From: Hawksworthiomyces lignivorus
Lineage: Eukaryota > Ascomycota > Sordariomycetes > Ophiostomatales > Ophiostomataceae
NCBI GenBank assembly: GCA_002917075.1
Contig: NTMA01000063.1
Span: forward strand, 1 to 64,000
Direction: 5' to 3'
DNA: 64,000 bases
Shown here: positions 39,035-49,719 of the stretch, piece by piece
Layout: each line of letters starts with the position of its first letter
Position numbering within the stretch: the first letter of the stretch is position 1
The notes under the pieces: model-generated
Seen by the model: only the letters and a program-made list of their open reading frames with translations
Databases searched by the model: none
Told to the model about the DNA's origin: nothing
Position numbers and translations under genes: made by a program

Positions 39035-41752
39035 ATGATCGATCACGTTCTGGGCCGTCCGTCGGCCAAATCCCGCCGTCTGCAGGTGTTGGCTGTCCTC
39101 GCATTTTGGTCGGCTTACCTTGCCCGGTAAGTAAATCACTGATAGGATTTTTTTGGATGTCATTTCATGGCTGACTTGTGCTCCAGTGGTCATAAACATG
39201 GCCCTCCAGGCACCCACTCCGTCTCCCGGCTCCTCTCTAAACGCCTGACCGCGTGGCAGATTGTCGCTTTCACCATGCTCTATCTCTACGCCGCCCGGAA
39301 CTTCAGCACGCTCGTCGGCCTTGCCAGTCCCGACCCTCTGGCGAATATGTATGATGCGACCTTCTTCCGGGCCACCTGGGTCCTGACCGCTCTTGACGCC
39401 GGTTTTTGGACCGCTATGAAGATTCGCAGCCGTTGGCTGCGGGATCTGGCCAGCATTGTCTTCTCCGGGTTCTACCTCTTCGCAGCAGAGAAGGCGGACG
39501 AAAAGGTCCGCAAGGTGCGCGGCAACCTGACCGTCCAGCACCTGCGCGTCAGCTGGAACAAGGGCACCACGCCGTACCTCAGCTTCCTCCAGGGCCTCAT
39601 GCGTCCTCGCTTGACCCGGTGGCCCCCTCGCCTCGTACGCATCCCGCGGCCGCCTAACAGCGACTACCAGGACCAGCCCATCATGGCCTGGCTCTACTAC
39701 GACGGGTCCCTCGACAATCTGCGCAGCTCTGGCATCAACCGCGTCGTCCTGGACATCCCCGGCGGCGGCTTCGTGGCCATGAACCCGCGGTGCAACGACG
39801 ACCGCCTATTCTCGTGGGCCGTGAACACGGGCCTGCCCGTGCTGAGCCTGGACTACAGAAAAGCCCCCGAATACCCGTTTCCCTATGCGCTCAACGAGTG
39901 CTACGATGCCTACGCCACGCTCGTCAACACGCGCGGCCGCTGCATCGGCCTGGCGGCGCGGGACCCCGTACGCATCGTCGTGACCGGCGACAGCGCCGGT
40001 GGCAACCTGGCAGCCGCCATGACGCTGATGCTGGCACAGTCGTCGCCAGCTGCGCTGCAGGCGCCAGGCAACAAGAACGGCGCGCAGGAGAGCCAGGGAG
40101 GAGCATCGACGCAAGCCAAGAAGCTGCCCCTCCCCGAGGGCCTCGTCCTGATGTACCCGTGCCTGGACGTGAACATTGGCAACTGGATGTCGGACGAGCA
40201 GATGGCGCTGATCCGCGACCGGCGCACGCGCGCGACCAACAAGAACGTCCTGAGCCGCAAGTCGAAGCAGTACAGCGACATCGCCGGCACGCCGCACGAG
40301 TCAGACGACGAGGCGCTGACGATGACGGCGGCCGTGCCAAGCAAGGAGGCCGGCGGGAGGGGCGACGAGGACGGCGAGGCGAGCGCAGAGGACGAGGAGG
40401 ACGCCAGCGTATACCGCGCGCGCACGCCGAAGCCCGCCTACTCCCACGTGAACGTGGCGACTTTCCACAACAAGGCGAAAGCCTCGAAGCCGTCCGCATC
40501 CAAGCGCGGCACATCGGGGCGAGCGGTAACCGAATTGACGTCTGCTAACGGCAGCGACCAGGCGGATGGGTCCGAGACCGCCATGGCGTCGTACCACCCC
40601 GAGGCGGTCAGCACGCGGCTGGCCACGGCGTCCACCATCTCGTACTTCAACGACCGTGTGCTGACGCCCGAGATGATGCGCGCCATGATCATCCTGTACG
40701 TGGGGCCGAACAACCGCCCAGATTTCTCGCAGAACTACTTCTTGTCGCCCGTGCTGGCGCCCGATCTGCTGCTGGCCCACTTCCCCAAGACGTACTTTTT
40801 GACGGGCGAGCGCGACCCGCTGGTCGACGACACGGTCATCTTCTCGGGCCGGCTGCGGCGCATCAAGGCCGCCTACCGCGCGTCGGGCGGCCGCCGGGTC
40901 GAGTACCGCGAGTCGGACGCCTTTTCCGACAATGTCGACGACCGCGACGCCGCCGAGGTCGTGCTGATCCCGGGCGTCAGCCACGGCTTCCTGCAGTTCC
41001 CCACCGTCTACCCGCCCGCCTGGACCTGGTTCCAGCGCTCGGCTTGCTGGATCGAGGATGCCTTCCGCCACGCCGAAGAGCAGCGCGCACACGGCGACAC
41101 CCCGGTGTCGGCTAGCGCGCGGGCCCGCGTGCGCGGCCGACCCGCCGCGAGCAAGGAGGACGGCCTCAGCGACGTACAGACGCAGGCGCAGGCGCAGGAG
41201 CAGACGCAAGCAGAGGCTGCAGCGGCAGCTGTGGCGGCGGAGGTGCCACAGCCAGAGGGGCGCACGGCGACTCCCCGCGCAGACGGCGACCAGGCAAAGA
41301 ACGACACGGGCCATGCCCGCGTGCACTCCCTGGGCCGGACCGAGTCGAGCGGCGACGAGTCGCCTTTGGAGATGATGCGCATGACGAAAGTAAAGGGCAA
41401 GGCTGATACCAACGGCGGCGGGAGCAGCGCGAAACAAGGCACTTCTCCACCGGGGAGAAGATCGCCGGTCAACGGCCGCAATGGCGATGCAGCCTCTGGA
41501 AGCGAGGCGTCGGGCTCCAAATCCGACGGGACGGCGGCGGCGGCGACAACCTCGCCCGACGTGCAGCACCTCGGGGCAACAAATGGCGGCGCAAGAGCCG
41601 CCAAGAAGAAGAAGTCGAACGCGGCCACGGCGGCTGCCCGGCAGCGGGCAAGAGACGAAAAGAAGCTCGTGAAGCTGGCCAGCTCCGACGATATTCTGGG
41701 TCGGCGGATGCAAGGCATCGTCGGCGGCCTATCGGGCATGGCGGAGGAATAG
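39035..41752 (+). CDS. Membrane-anchored alpha/beta hydrolase, HSL-like lipase/esterase
   Basis: Two exons, 39035-39126 and 39187-41752 (60-nt intron, GTAAGT/CCAG, phase 2), 885 residues. Exon 1 encodes MIDHVLGRPSAK and a hydrophobic stretch (LQVLAVLAFWSAYLA); a second (TAWQIVAFTMLYLYAA) follows, so the N-terminus is probably membrane-inserted. The catalytic domain shows LDIPGGGFVAM at the oxyanion position, nucleophile elbow GDSAGGN, acid GERDPLVDD and histidine PGVSHGFLQF. That order and the GDSAG elbow fit the hormone-sensitive-lipase/steryl-deacetylase group. About 200 acidic, S-rich residues are inserted between Ser and Asp, and a long A/Q/S-rich tail ends in a lysine-rich segment (AAKKKKSN). 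Likely substrate is an acylated lipid or sterol ester, but this is inference. The usual H of HGGG is P here. An AATAAA at 41863-41868 may be its 3' signal. Confidence 0.82.
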
Positions 41753-41959
41753 CACACGGAAAGAGCTCTCTATCTAGACACACCTGCATAGTTTGTAACA
41801 GAAGCATGTACACGAACGCATTAAGAATACAGTATTAGAACACCTACAAAGGTCGGATAAGGAATAAATCTACAAAATTGATATCATTGTCAAATTGCCA
41901 GACATTAAGTGCCTCCCTGTAAAACGCCCATAATAGTATAATCTTTATCCCTTCCTTTC
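41753..41959. terminator. Convergent 3' region between hydrolase and aah1
   Basis: 207 AT-rich bases between two converging genes. AATAAA at 41863-41868 on the plus strand is 111 nt past the hydrolase stop and is a plausible polyadenylation signal. Confidence 0.4.
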
Positions 41960-43171
41960 TTAAGCCGTCAGTGTGCCCGCCTTCCACGAAGCCAGCACGG
42001 CGTCGATCTCGCTCAGCAGGACCTCCTTGCGGCCCGCGCCGCACCAGCTGCCGTGCACGGCGTTGCGTGCGATGGTGGCCCAGTCGTCGACGGCGAGGCC
42101 GTGCGCCTCCTGCACGGCGCAGTAGTTCTCCTGGATGTAGCCGCCAAAGTAGGCCGGGTCGTCCGAGTTGAGCGAGAAAGGCACGCCGTGTTCCAGAAAG
42201 GTGCGCACGGGCACGTCGGCCACGGTAGCGGCGCCTTGCAGCCGCACGTTGGACAGCGGGCACACGGTCAGCATGATCTGCTCGCGGGCGAGGCGGGCCA
42301 TGAGCTCGGGGTCCTTGGCGGCGGCTACGCCGTGGTCGATGCGCTGCGCGCCTAGCTGGTCGAGCGCGAGGCTGATGTACGACGGCGGGCCCTCCTCGCC
42401 GGCGTGGGCGGTGATGCGCTGGGCGCCGCGGCGGGGGCGGGGGGCGGAGGCGGCACTCTGCGCGGGCTCCACATCCGGCGTGGAGATGGAGTGGCGCCGC
42501 GCTTCCTGGAAGACCTCCTTCCAGAGGGTGGGCGGCATGTCGCGCTCGGTCGAGCAGAGGCCAAGGCCGGCGAGGGCGCCGCGCAGCGACGGGTCCGCGC
42601 GCTCGACGGCGTCCAGCGCCTCGACGACCCGCTCCTCCTCGGCCACCGCCTCGTCCCAGTAGCCCTCGCGCAGCTGGCCCACCATGGCGCCGCTGTCAGC
42701 CACGGGCAGGTGCCGCAGCAGGCAGGGGATCAGCATGGTCGTCATCCCCGCGTACTGCTTCTCGGCGCGCAGGCAGGCCGCCCGCAGGCCCCGCACCACC
42801 TCGGCCAGCGCGACGCCGCGCTCCAGGTGCGCCTGCGGGTCGAAGAAGATCTCGGCGTGGCGCACCCGCGCCGCGTGCGCCCGCGCAAAGTACGCGGCGG
42901 CCAGCGCCTCGTAGTCGGCCGCCGTCTGCAGCACGGTCATGCCGATGTAGTAGTAGTGCAGAAAGTCGTCGAGCGAGGCGAAGTTGTCGTAGCGCGCATA
43001 CAGCGCCTCGACGGACGCAAAGGCCGGATCGACCTCGGTCGACGGCAGGGCCACGCCGTTCTTGGCCGCCAGCTCGAACAGCAGCTCCGGGGCCAGCGAG
43101 CCTTCGACGTGCATGTGGTGCTCGCACTTTGGCAGTGCGGCCAGCAGGGGGTGCAGCGGATCGCGGCACAT
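41960..43171 (-). CDS. aah1: Adenine deaminase
   Basis: Intronless, 403 residues. The frame is open 38 codons further up but only a TTG begins it; ATG at 43171 (MCRDPLHPLLAALPKCEHHMH) fits the usual family start. Metal-dependent deaminase motifs appear in order: HMHVEGSL (zinc histidines), HAEIFFDPQ, HAGEEGPPSYI (third His and catalytic Glu), QRIDHG, and SLNSDDPAYFGGY with the zinc aspartate. The HAEIFFDPQ and DDPAYFGGYI wording is that of the fungal adenine deaminase (Aah1) subgroup rather than adenosine deaminase; it converts adenine to hypoxanthine in purine salvage. An Ala/Pro/Arg-rich insertion of about 20 residues precedes HAGEEG. It is the last confident gene before a 12.9 kb gene-free block. 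Confidence 0.92.
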   Translation of the reverse strand: MCRDPLHPLLAALPKCEHHMHVEGSLAPELLFELAAKNGVALPSTEVDPAFASVEALYARYDNFASLDDFLHYYYIGMTVLQTAADYEALAAAYFARAHAARVRHAEIFFDPQAHLERGVALAEVVRGLRAACLRAEKQYAGMTTMLIPCLLRHLPVADSGAMVGQLREGYWDEAVAEEERVVEALDAVERADPSLRGALAGLGLCSTERDMPPTLWKEVFQEARRHSISTPDVEPAQSAASAPRPRRGAQRITAHAGEEGPPSYISLALDQLGAQRIDHGVAAAKDPELMARLAREQIMLTVCPLSNVRLQGAATVADVPVRTFLEHGVPFSLNSDDPAYFGGYIQENYCAVQEAHGLAVDDWATIARNAVHGSWCGAGRKEVLLSEIDAVLASWKAGTLTA

Positions 43172-46100
43172 GGCGAGCCACAAGGGGGGGAGGGTGATGG
43201 GATGGCGAGAGGGTGCCCCAAGGGATGATACACGGACAAAACTCTCGGAATTCGGAAAACGCAAGGGGATTTGAAGCGTTCCCAAGATAATTACGATTTT
43301 CTTTTCTGAGATATACGTCTATTTAAATCGTCTCAAGACAGATCTGTCACAGCAGCCATCATTTTTCTACGGGAGCACTGTTGTCGCATCGCCACCGCTG
43401 CACGCCGCTTACCGAGTGGAGAAGCAGAACAAAAGCACCATTTACTGGGTCTCTTCGCCCAAAATTCGGCCAGTTCCGTGGGAAAATAGAAATTTTCTTA
43501 AACCAAAATCCACACTAAAATCTTTTCTGCGTCTGTTCCAGGCAGCTATCAGAGTACATATTGGCCGGGCGCCGTCAAACTTGCTCCACGAGGCTCCCGA
43601 GGCAACCTGACGTTGAATGATAACCAAAATTCGTCATGTCACATCAAAAGAATCCGTCAAGGTTGAGTGGTAAATTAAATAGATACAGTTAAACACGATA
43701 TCCACATGGTCCGGACCGAGAAGCTCTTTTCGCTGGTTTTTGTTTCGATTTTCTAGGACTCTTGCGATCTACGACCTGCTTCGATAGACATGCTTCTTTT
43801 GCTCTCTGCAGATTCGCAACACCTATGGTTACGAAAGATATTTTTATTCTAGGAGATTTGCCAACTTGCTTCCTTTTTTCTTTTCTGTGGGTTAGGGGTG
43901 CCCAGAGCCTGTTGTTAATAATAGAACTTGAAGAACGATTTGCGCGTTTGATAGACGAAACTCTGTATTGGGGGTTGACGATCTATGTCTCGCGCCCGAT
44001 TTGGCTCTTAGTTTGGCTTCTTTGCAAATCTTGTTTTTATCACTCTCAATATTCTTTTTATCTCGCGGATCTCTTGTTTCTAACCAAGAATCTTGCACCC
44101 AAAAGAAAGACAATAATTAGAGTAGAAAAACAGCAACCAGGACAGCACCAACTCTGGGCGGGTTTTCTAACGCAGAGCGTTCTCGAAGATCGACTCATAT
44201 GCCATACGATCAATGAATGAGGATATGGAAAAGAAGGATAAGAAAACAGAAACATGGCAAGTTCCTAGTCACAGATCTCTGTGAAAAGCAGCAGATCCTG
44301 CTCCATCGACCTCTCCGCCACCTTTACACGCCCCTTTACCATCATCGACTCTCTTCTGGCACCTGCGAACCATGTTCAAAAATAGAAAATGGGGAAGAAG
44401 AAGACGGCGAAGAGGAATTGATTATTAGATCTGTTCTGCCCTGTTTTGTTTCCTTTCCGACTCTTCAGCATGTTTGGGAGAAGCTGATCATGAGAAACAC
44501 GCGCACACCCTCTCTTTCTTCCCAAAGCCTCCACATGCCTAGCTCCAGATCAGCACTCGGCGAAGGATAGAGAGCCATTTCAGCTATTTTTGTTTTTGTC
44601 TTCAAACAAATATGATTCCTTCTCACTAGCGAGATTTCTCGCTGGTCAAGACATTGGGTGTGTATTACAACGGCTAAGAATCATCAGACGTGTTATCAAG
44701 AATGTGATGAATCCACCTCATCAACTCTTTCGCACTGCACACCGACTACATGATCGTCGTTTCTCTTTAGTGCCATCTCTTTCATCTCCCCCACTCCTCC
44801 CTAGCATGGCTGCAACGCAATCTTGTCATGGGCAAACGTGCCGAGAAGGCCTTGATATTCGGACTTCCCGTGATCAGAAGGGAATAACGGAGAGATGCCA
44901 CATGTGCCAAGGAATCGCATGTGCTGAGGAATGAAGACGCACAATGCACGAGGAACAAGGCTGTTGGTGTGGAACAGTGGTTTCCGCAGGGATGAATATG
45001 ATCAAGCATGCTACTCAACGCACGTATACCCTTACCTGGCACACGGTAGAGCCGAGCAAAGGGACTTTTGTGTTTCTGTATGCGAGTTGAGTAATTTCGA
45101 AGCTGAGAAACACCGATGGATCTTGCGAGTTTCTGATGGGCACTGGTTCTGCAGTGCTGGTATTGGCCTCTGCCAATGCTATTGTTTTACCCCAATCTCT
45201 TGACCGCCATGTCCGGGGAAAGAGAAGATGAATTAAAATGACGAGCCTTTTTCACATTCGGCTCCGAGGGAAGTCCGGACGACTCCAAGACCAACAACGA
45301 CATATGCGTAGAACGACGATTATACAATTCCTTTGCACTTTTTTCTTTAACCAGATCGGGCCCATTTTCAAACCCCCGGATGCGAGACAAACTGTCACTT
45401 TTGTACAAAGTTTCAGAAACATGTGATATCTGCTTGACACCTCTACCATATTTGTCGGCCGCGTGTCAGTGACTCCCATGAGCTAAGACATAACAGTTTT
45501 CTAGTGACGATGTCTCTATTCCTATCCTGTAAGGGGCTTTCTTTTCTCAACGGCTTTTTGTGCCTCATTTTTCAATCTTGCGTAGTCCACTCATGTGTTT
45601 TTTTTTCTCTCTTCAGCTGCAAAGTCATATGAAGCGGTGTGCGCAGAAAAATCTGGTATGCACTGTTATTACCATGTGCGGCAGCCCCGTGTTAGGTTGT
45701 ACACCATCTCTCCGACCGCGTTGTGGCACCTAGCCTTTTTGGCGTCCATGCTCTTCTATGCTTTAGATGCAGACAGCGCAACCAAAGAAGCTCGCAAGGA
45801 GATAGATGTTACTACGTATTCAGAACGTTTCTATTCCCCCTTCAAAGCTCGGTAGCCGTATTCGGATGCATCTCCATCTTTGCTTTCCGTACTTCTTCCC
45901 CTTTCAACTATTTCGCTTCTGGGCAATCCCTGTATTGGATCCCCCCTCCCTGAAAAAGAAAATTCAGGAGTCTTTTCCAAAACCATCGAGTCATCGATGG
46001 CCCTCAGTAGCCGATTTTCCCTTGTGGGCTCCTCATCTACACATTGCGCAGCAATGCTCCGTACCCTCGCTCTTCTTATCGTCCTCTTGGCGCCTCAAGC

Positions 46101-49000
46101 TCTCAAGTTTGAATAGCATGCAGCGTGTTAAGATTCTGCGGGGTTAGAAACGCTGGTTTTACGGTGAACTTTGGCCGATGTTCAGTATTTGGGCATCTCT
46201 GTGCCCACCTTCAGATTGGATTGTGTCTGTGCCCCTATGCGTACTGTGTGGTAGAGCCTTTTCAGATTGGAGACAATGCGGTACGGAGTACAGGGACCTC
46301 GCTATTATCCAACAACCCAGAATTGGTTCTCTGCGCCCCGGCTCAGTGTCTGCTGCAGAAACCTTAATCTGGACTCCGTACGGAGTAAGTGTACACTCGC
46401 GGCAGCAAACGCGTTGACGTGTGGGGAAAAGAGGCAACACACGGACAGTGTCATGGCGCTTTGGTCGTGGTTGGGCGTGCCAGGATTCTTGGGAGGATTA
46501 AGATCAGGAAAGAGAATGTGCTCTTGTAAGGGGACTAAAAAGCAAAGGGAAAAAATAAAAATAAAAATAAAATATAGATATTGAACCTTGTCAAGTGACG
46601 AGTTCTTTTGCATTGCAAACGAGCATGCCACCTATCTAAATGCCAAAATCATTTTGCTTTTGCCGAAGATGCCGTCGTGAAAAATAATTAAGACAGGACA
46701 AGGCGAGCCTTTTGCACAAGAACTGCTCAATGCTCATGCAAGACAGCACAGGAAGCGACTCTCTACGTATGTAAGAATGCCTGGCTGCTGAAAGATGATG
46801 TCGCAGAAGGAGACTACAGGGAATAAAAAAATAAAAAAAATTAATAACTCAAACACAGCTCAGAAGAGAAAGGGATTCGTTATCCTCCGTGCTATGATTT
46901 TCAGTTCAGAGAACTGCCAGTGTTAAACCGGGGACGGAAAGAAACTAACGCAGGAGAAAATACCGGATATCTTGATCAAAGGCATAGCAGCACACATGAA
47001 ATACAGAACTATTGAGATGTGATAGCCGTGCAGAGTATATGAAAATAGGAGCGTCGCGTGTAAACAAAAATCAACGAGAGGACACGAGAAAGCAATCTCA
47101 AGGACTTCGCCACTCTAAAGTCCACTCTGGTACCTTCAGTTGTCCAGGGCAGAAGGGAGGGCAGTTAATAAACAAGGCATTTAAACTTTGCCGTGCCGGA
47201 AAGTTTCTTTTTGTCCACGCACCCATCCCCACGCAGCCGCTCTTTTGAACTGCACTGTTAGATACGAAACAAAGCAGGTCTTTTCACTTCACGCCAGAGC
47301 CTGAAAGAAGGCAGTCGGATTGCGGACATCGCCAATGCTCGGTTACGCGGTCCCGAACTCGCGGCAAGGTAGCAGGCTTCATTTACATTTTCATCTTCCG
47401 CTCCCTTGTCATGTCTTAGTCAATGGTTTTGGTGTGGCTGTGATTAATTAGCGAGCAGTGAACCCAAGATGAAGAGAGCGCCACAATGCAGCGTGGACAG
47501 CGAGGATCGGGAGAAGGGGACGAAAGAAAAGTAGCAAGCCGATTTGCCCGAATGTGTGTGAATCACGGCGGCATCCGAATATGCAAGATAATATAGAAGG
47601 GATAATGAGGTAAACAAAAAGGACCCTAGTTGGTGAGTATTTGAAGTACATAGCATATCAATGCATGCTGGACTTGGTCTGGCCGCCACAGTCGCTGTGA
47701 GTAGAACACGCGCTGGGTAGCACTGGACGAGCTGCTGTCGTCCGACCATATTCGTTTCACACCGGACAGCGACATCACAAATTTGGAACAAAAGTTGACA
47801 AGGTCCATTGTTACAACAGCAAACGTACTGGCAGGCGTTCTGCCAGGGGCAAGTCTTTGTCTTACAATACACCAAGAAACAGCTCACTTTGGACTGGACA
47901 CACAACCCAGGGAAAACCGTTGCCTCGCTCAGCTTGGCCTAGTTCTAATAAGACTTGTGCTACCAAGCCTATTTCATGACCTCCTTGCCGTGCCAGAGTA
48001 GCAAGCAATTTCATATGCCTTTCTAAAAAAGCGCCGTCCCGGTAAGATAGAATTAATTCGTTTACAACTCTGCTACGACAAAATGACCTTGAATTGAAGT
48101 CGGATACATAATCATAATTTACTAGGAGACAAATTAATACCCGAAAGGAAAGCTTGACGGTTACGGCGAAGTAGCCGAGCCAAGTCCAGGCTCGTTCCGT
48201 GCGTGTGGTAAAGGCTCTTTTTCCCCTAGCTCACGCAGGGACAATTGGCATTGCAATGGCTGCGTACCGCAGATGTACTAATTCGTGCTCACTGTAGGCT
48301 ACCGCCTAGAACATGAGGTTTTTCTACTTGGCGGCAAAGAGGCTGCTTGCAGAAGGAAACGCATATGCTTCGAACCAGACTGTCCCGTGTTTTGGTTCCT
48401 TGAGAGGTGGAGGGTCCCCCCGAGCAGGCACCTCGAGTTTATACTGTGCTCCACATGAAATTGGGAAGCATAAAATCCACAAAGATCCCCTGTCCCTGTC
48501 GGTTCCGATGAGAACCCTAAATCAAAACTTCGCTTCCTTTACGACGCACTGGATTTGTAGTCAACGGCGCTGTGAAGCTGTCTTGAATCTGCTGTAATAG
48601 AGCGGCGCAGGCAAAAGGGGAAAGAAAATACGATTGTTCTACGTAAAAATAAGAGCACTGCTGACGAGCGGTATCCACATGGTGCTGCGGAACACTTTTT
48701 AACAAAGAACCAAATGCACTGCGCAATAACCTGCATATTTCCTTCTCTTCTCCGATCTATCTAAGATACAGGCATCTCCTCAAAGAGAGCCCAACGTAAG
48801 CACCCCTTGTCCAGTGTTGGGGAACGCCATGACCAGGCTTGCTGCACTAAGGCTGAAAAAGGGTTGTGTTGGCGAACTTACGATCTGGTGACGACCCAGT
48901 GAGCAGTCCTTAGAATGCTACTCGCGCATCATTTCGGAGATGTAATCTTTAGGCTGCTTTTGCCTATCTATATGCGCAGGTATGTAGCAGCAAGTACTGC
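43172..49000. other. Gene-free block, left part
   Basis: No family-recognisable coding sequence on either strand; longest frames are around 150 codons and of non-coding composition. The first few hundred bases are the aah1 promoter. A perfect palindrome ACTCCGTACGGAGT lies at 46373-46386 with a related TACGGAGTAC at 46282-46291. Small A/T-rich tracts occur at 46550-46575 and 46823-46845. No tRNA-like or transposon-like structure was found. Confidence 0.5.
46373..46386. repeat. Perfect palindrome ACTCCGTACGGAGT
   Basis: Fourteen-base perfect palindrome. Half or near-complete copies occur at 46282-46291, 51365-51379 (TACGGAGTACGGAGT) and near 16107. It is isolated from genes. Confidence 0.6.
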
Positions 49001-49679
49001 GTGCCCTGAAACCGCGCCAGAGATACAAACAAGATTGGCGGAAATACAGGCGGGCTTGTTATCCAGAAGCTTGTCGGGAGTCAACCCGGCTTACAGTAGC
49101 TAGCAAAGGCCGGGCCGTGAAGGTGGTCAGAACCCACAACGAACGTTTGGCTGGCCAGTTGCCATCTAATGTGGTCCATCACTCCCAAAATGTCTTACAG
49201 GAGCTTGTTTCTCGTAGCCGAATTGCTGTGCCTGCGTGGCGCACACCTGCATGCTTAATTTACGTGGGCTCTGCTCCTCCAGAAGGCAGTTGTCCGGTGC
49301 TGTGCAGCTCCCTTACGCATCCGCAATGGGCGACCCAGAGAACCGTCCAACTCTTGGGCGGCATGTGTGTCAGATTGTCCGTGAAAAGAAGCGAGAGAAG
49401 CCAGAAGAAGCCAAGGAAGTGATGCAGCGGAGCGTGGCCGGTTTGCCGTTAGCTCGCCTTTCCTCTTGCAGGAGGAAGGGTTGCAGTCGGCGTCCCCAGG
49501 AATTACCACGTAAAGAGTGACGGCTCGCCCTTCGTTACGGGATGGGCGTTTCGAGTTCTTGCTTCAAATTGTGTCGTAGTGCTCGTAAGGAACGTAACTT
49601 CAGCCATAGCGGTGGCCGCTGGGCTGGATCAGCTTTTTCCCAAGCCATGTTTCTCCTCTCTTCTTCTCCATTTTCGTTC

Positions 49680-49684
<5 letters not shown>

Positions 49685-49716
<32 letters not shown>
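49685..49716. repeat. (TC)16 microsatellite
   Basis: Uninterrupted TC dinucleotide run of 32 bases in the gene-free block. Confidence 0.95.

Positions 49717-49719
<3 letters not shown>

Noticed and set aside
47335..47375. CGCGGTCCCGAACTCGCGG hairpin resembling an RNA arm
   Set aside because: Isolated short stem; no surrounding 5S or tRNA structure could be built.
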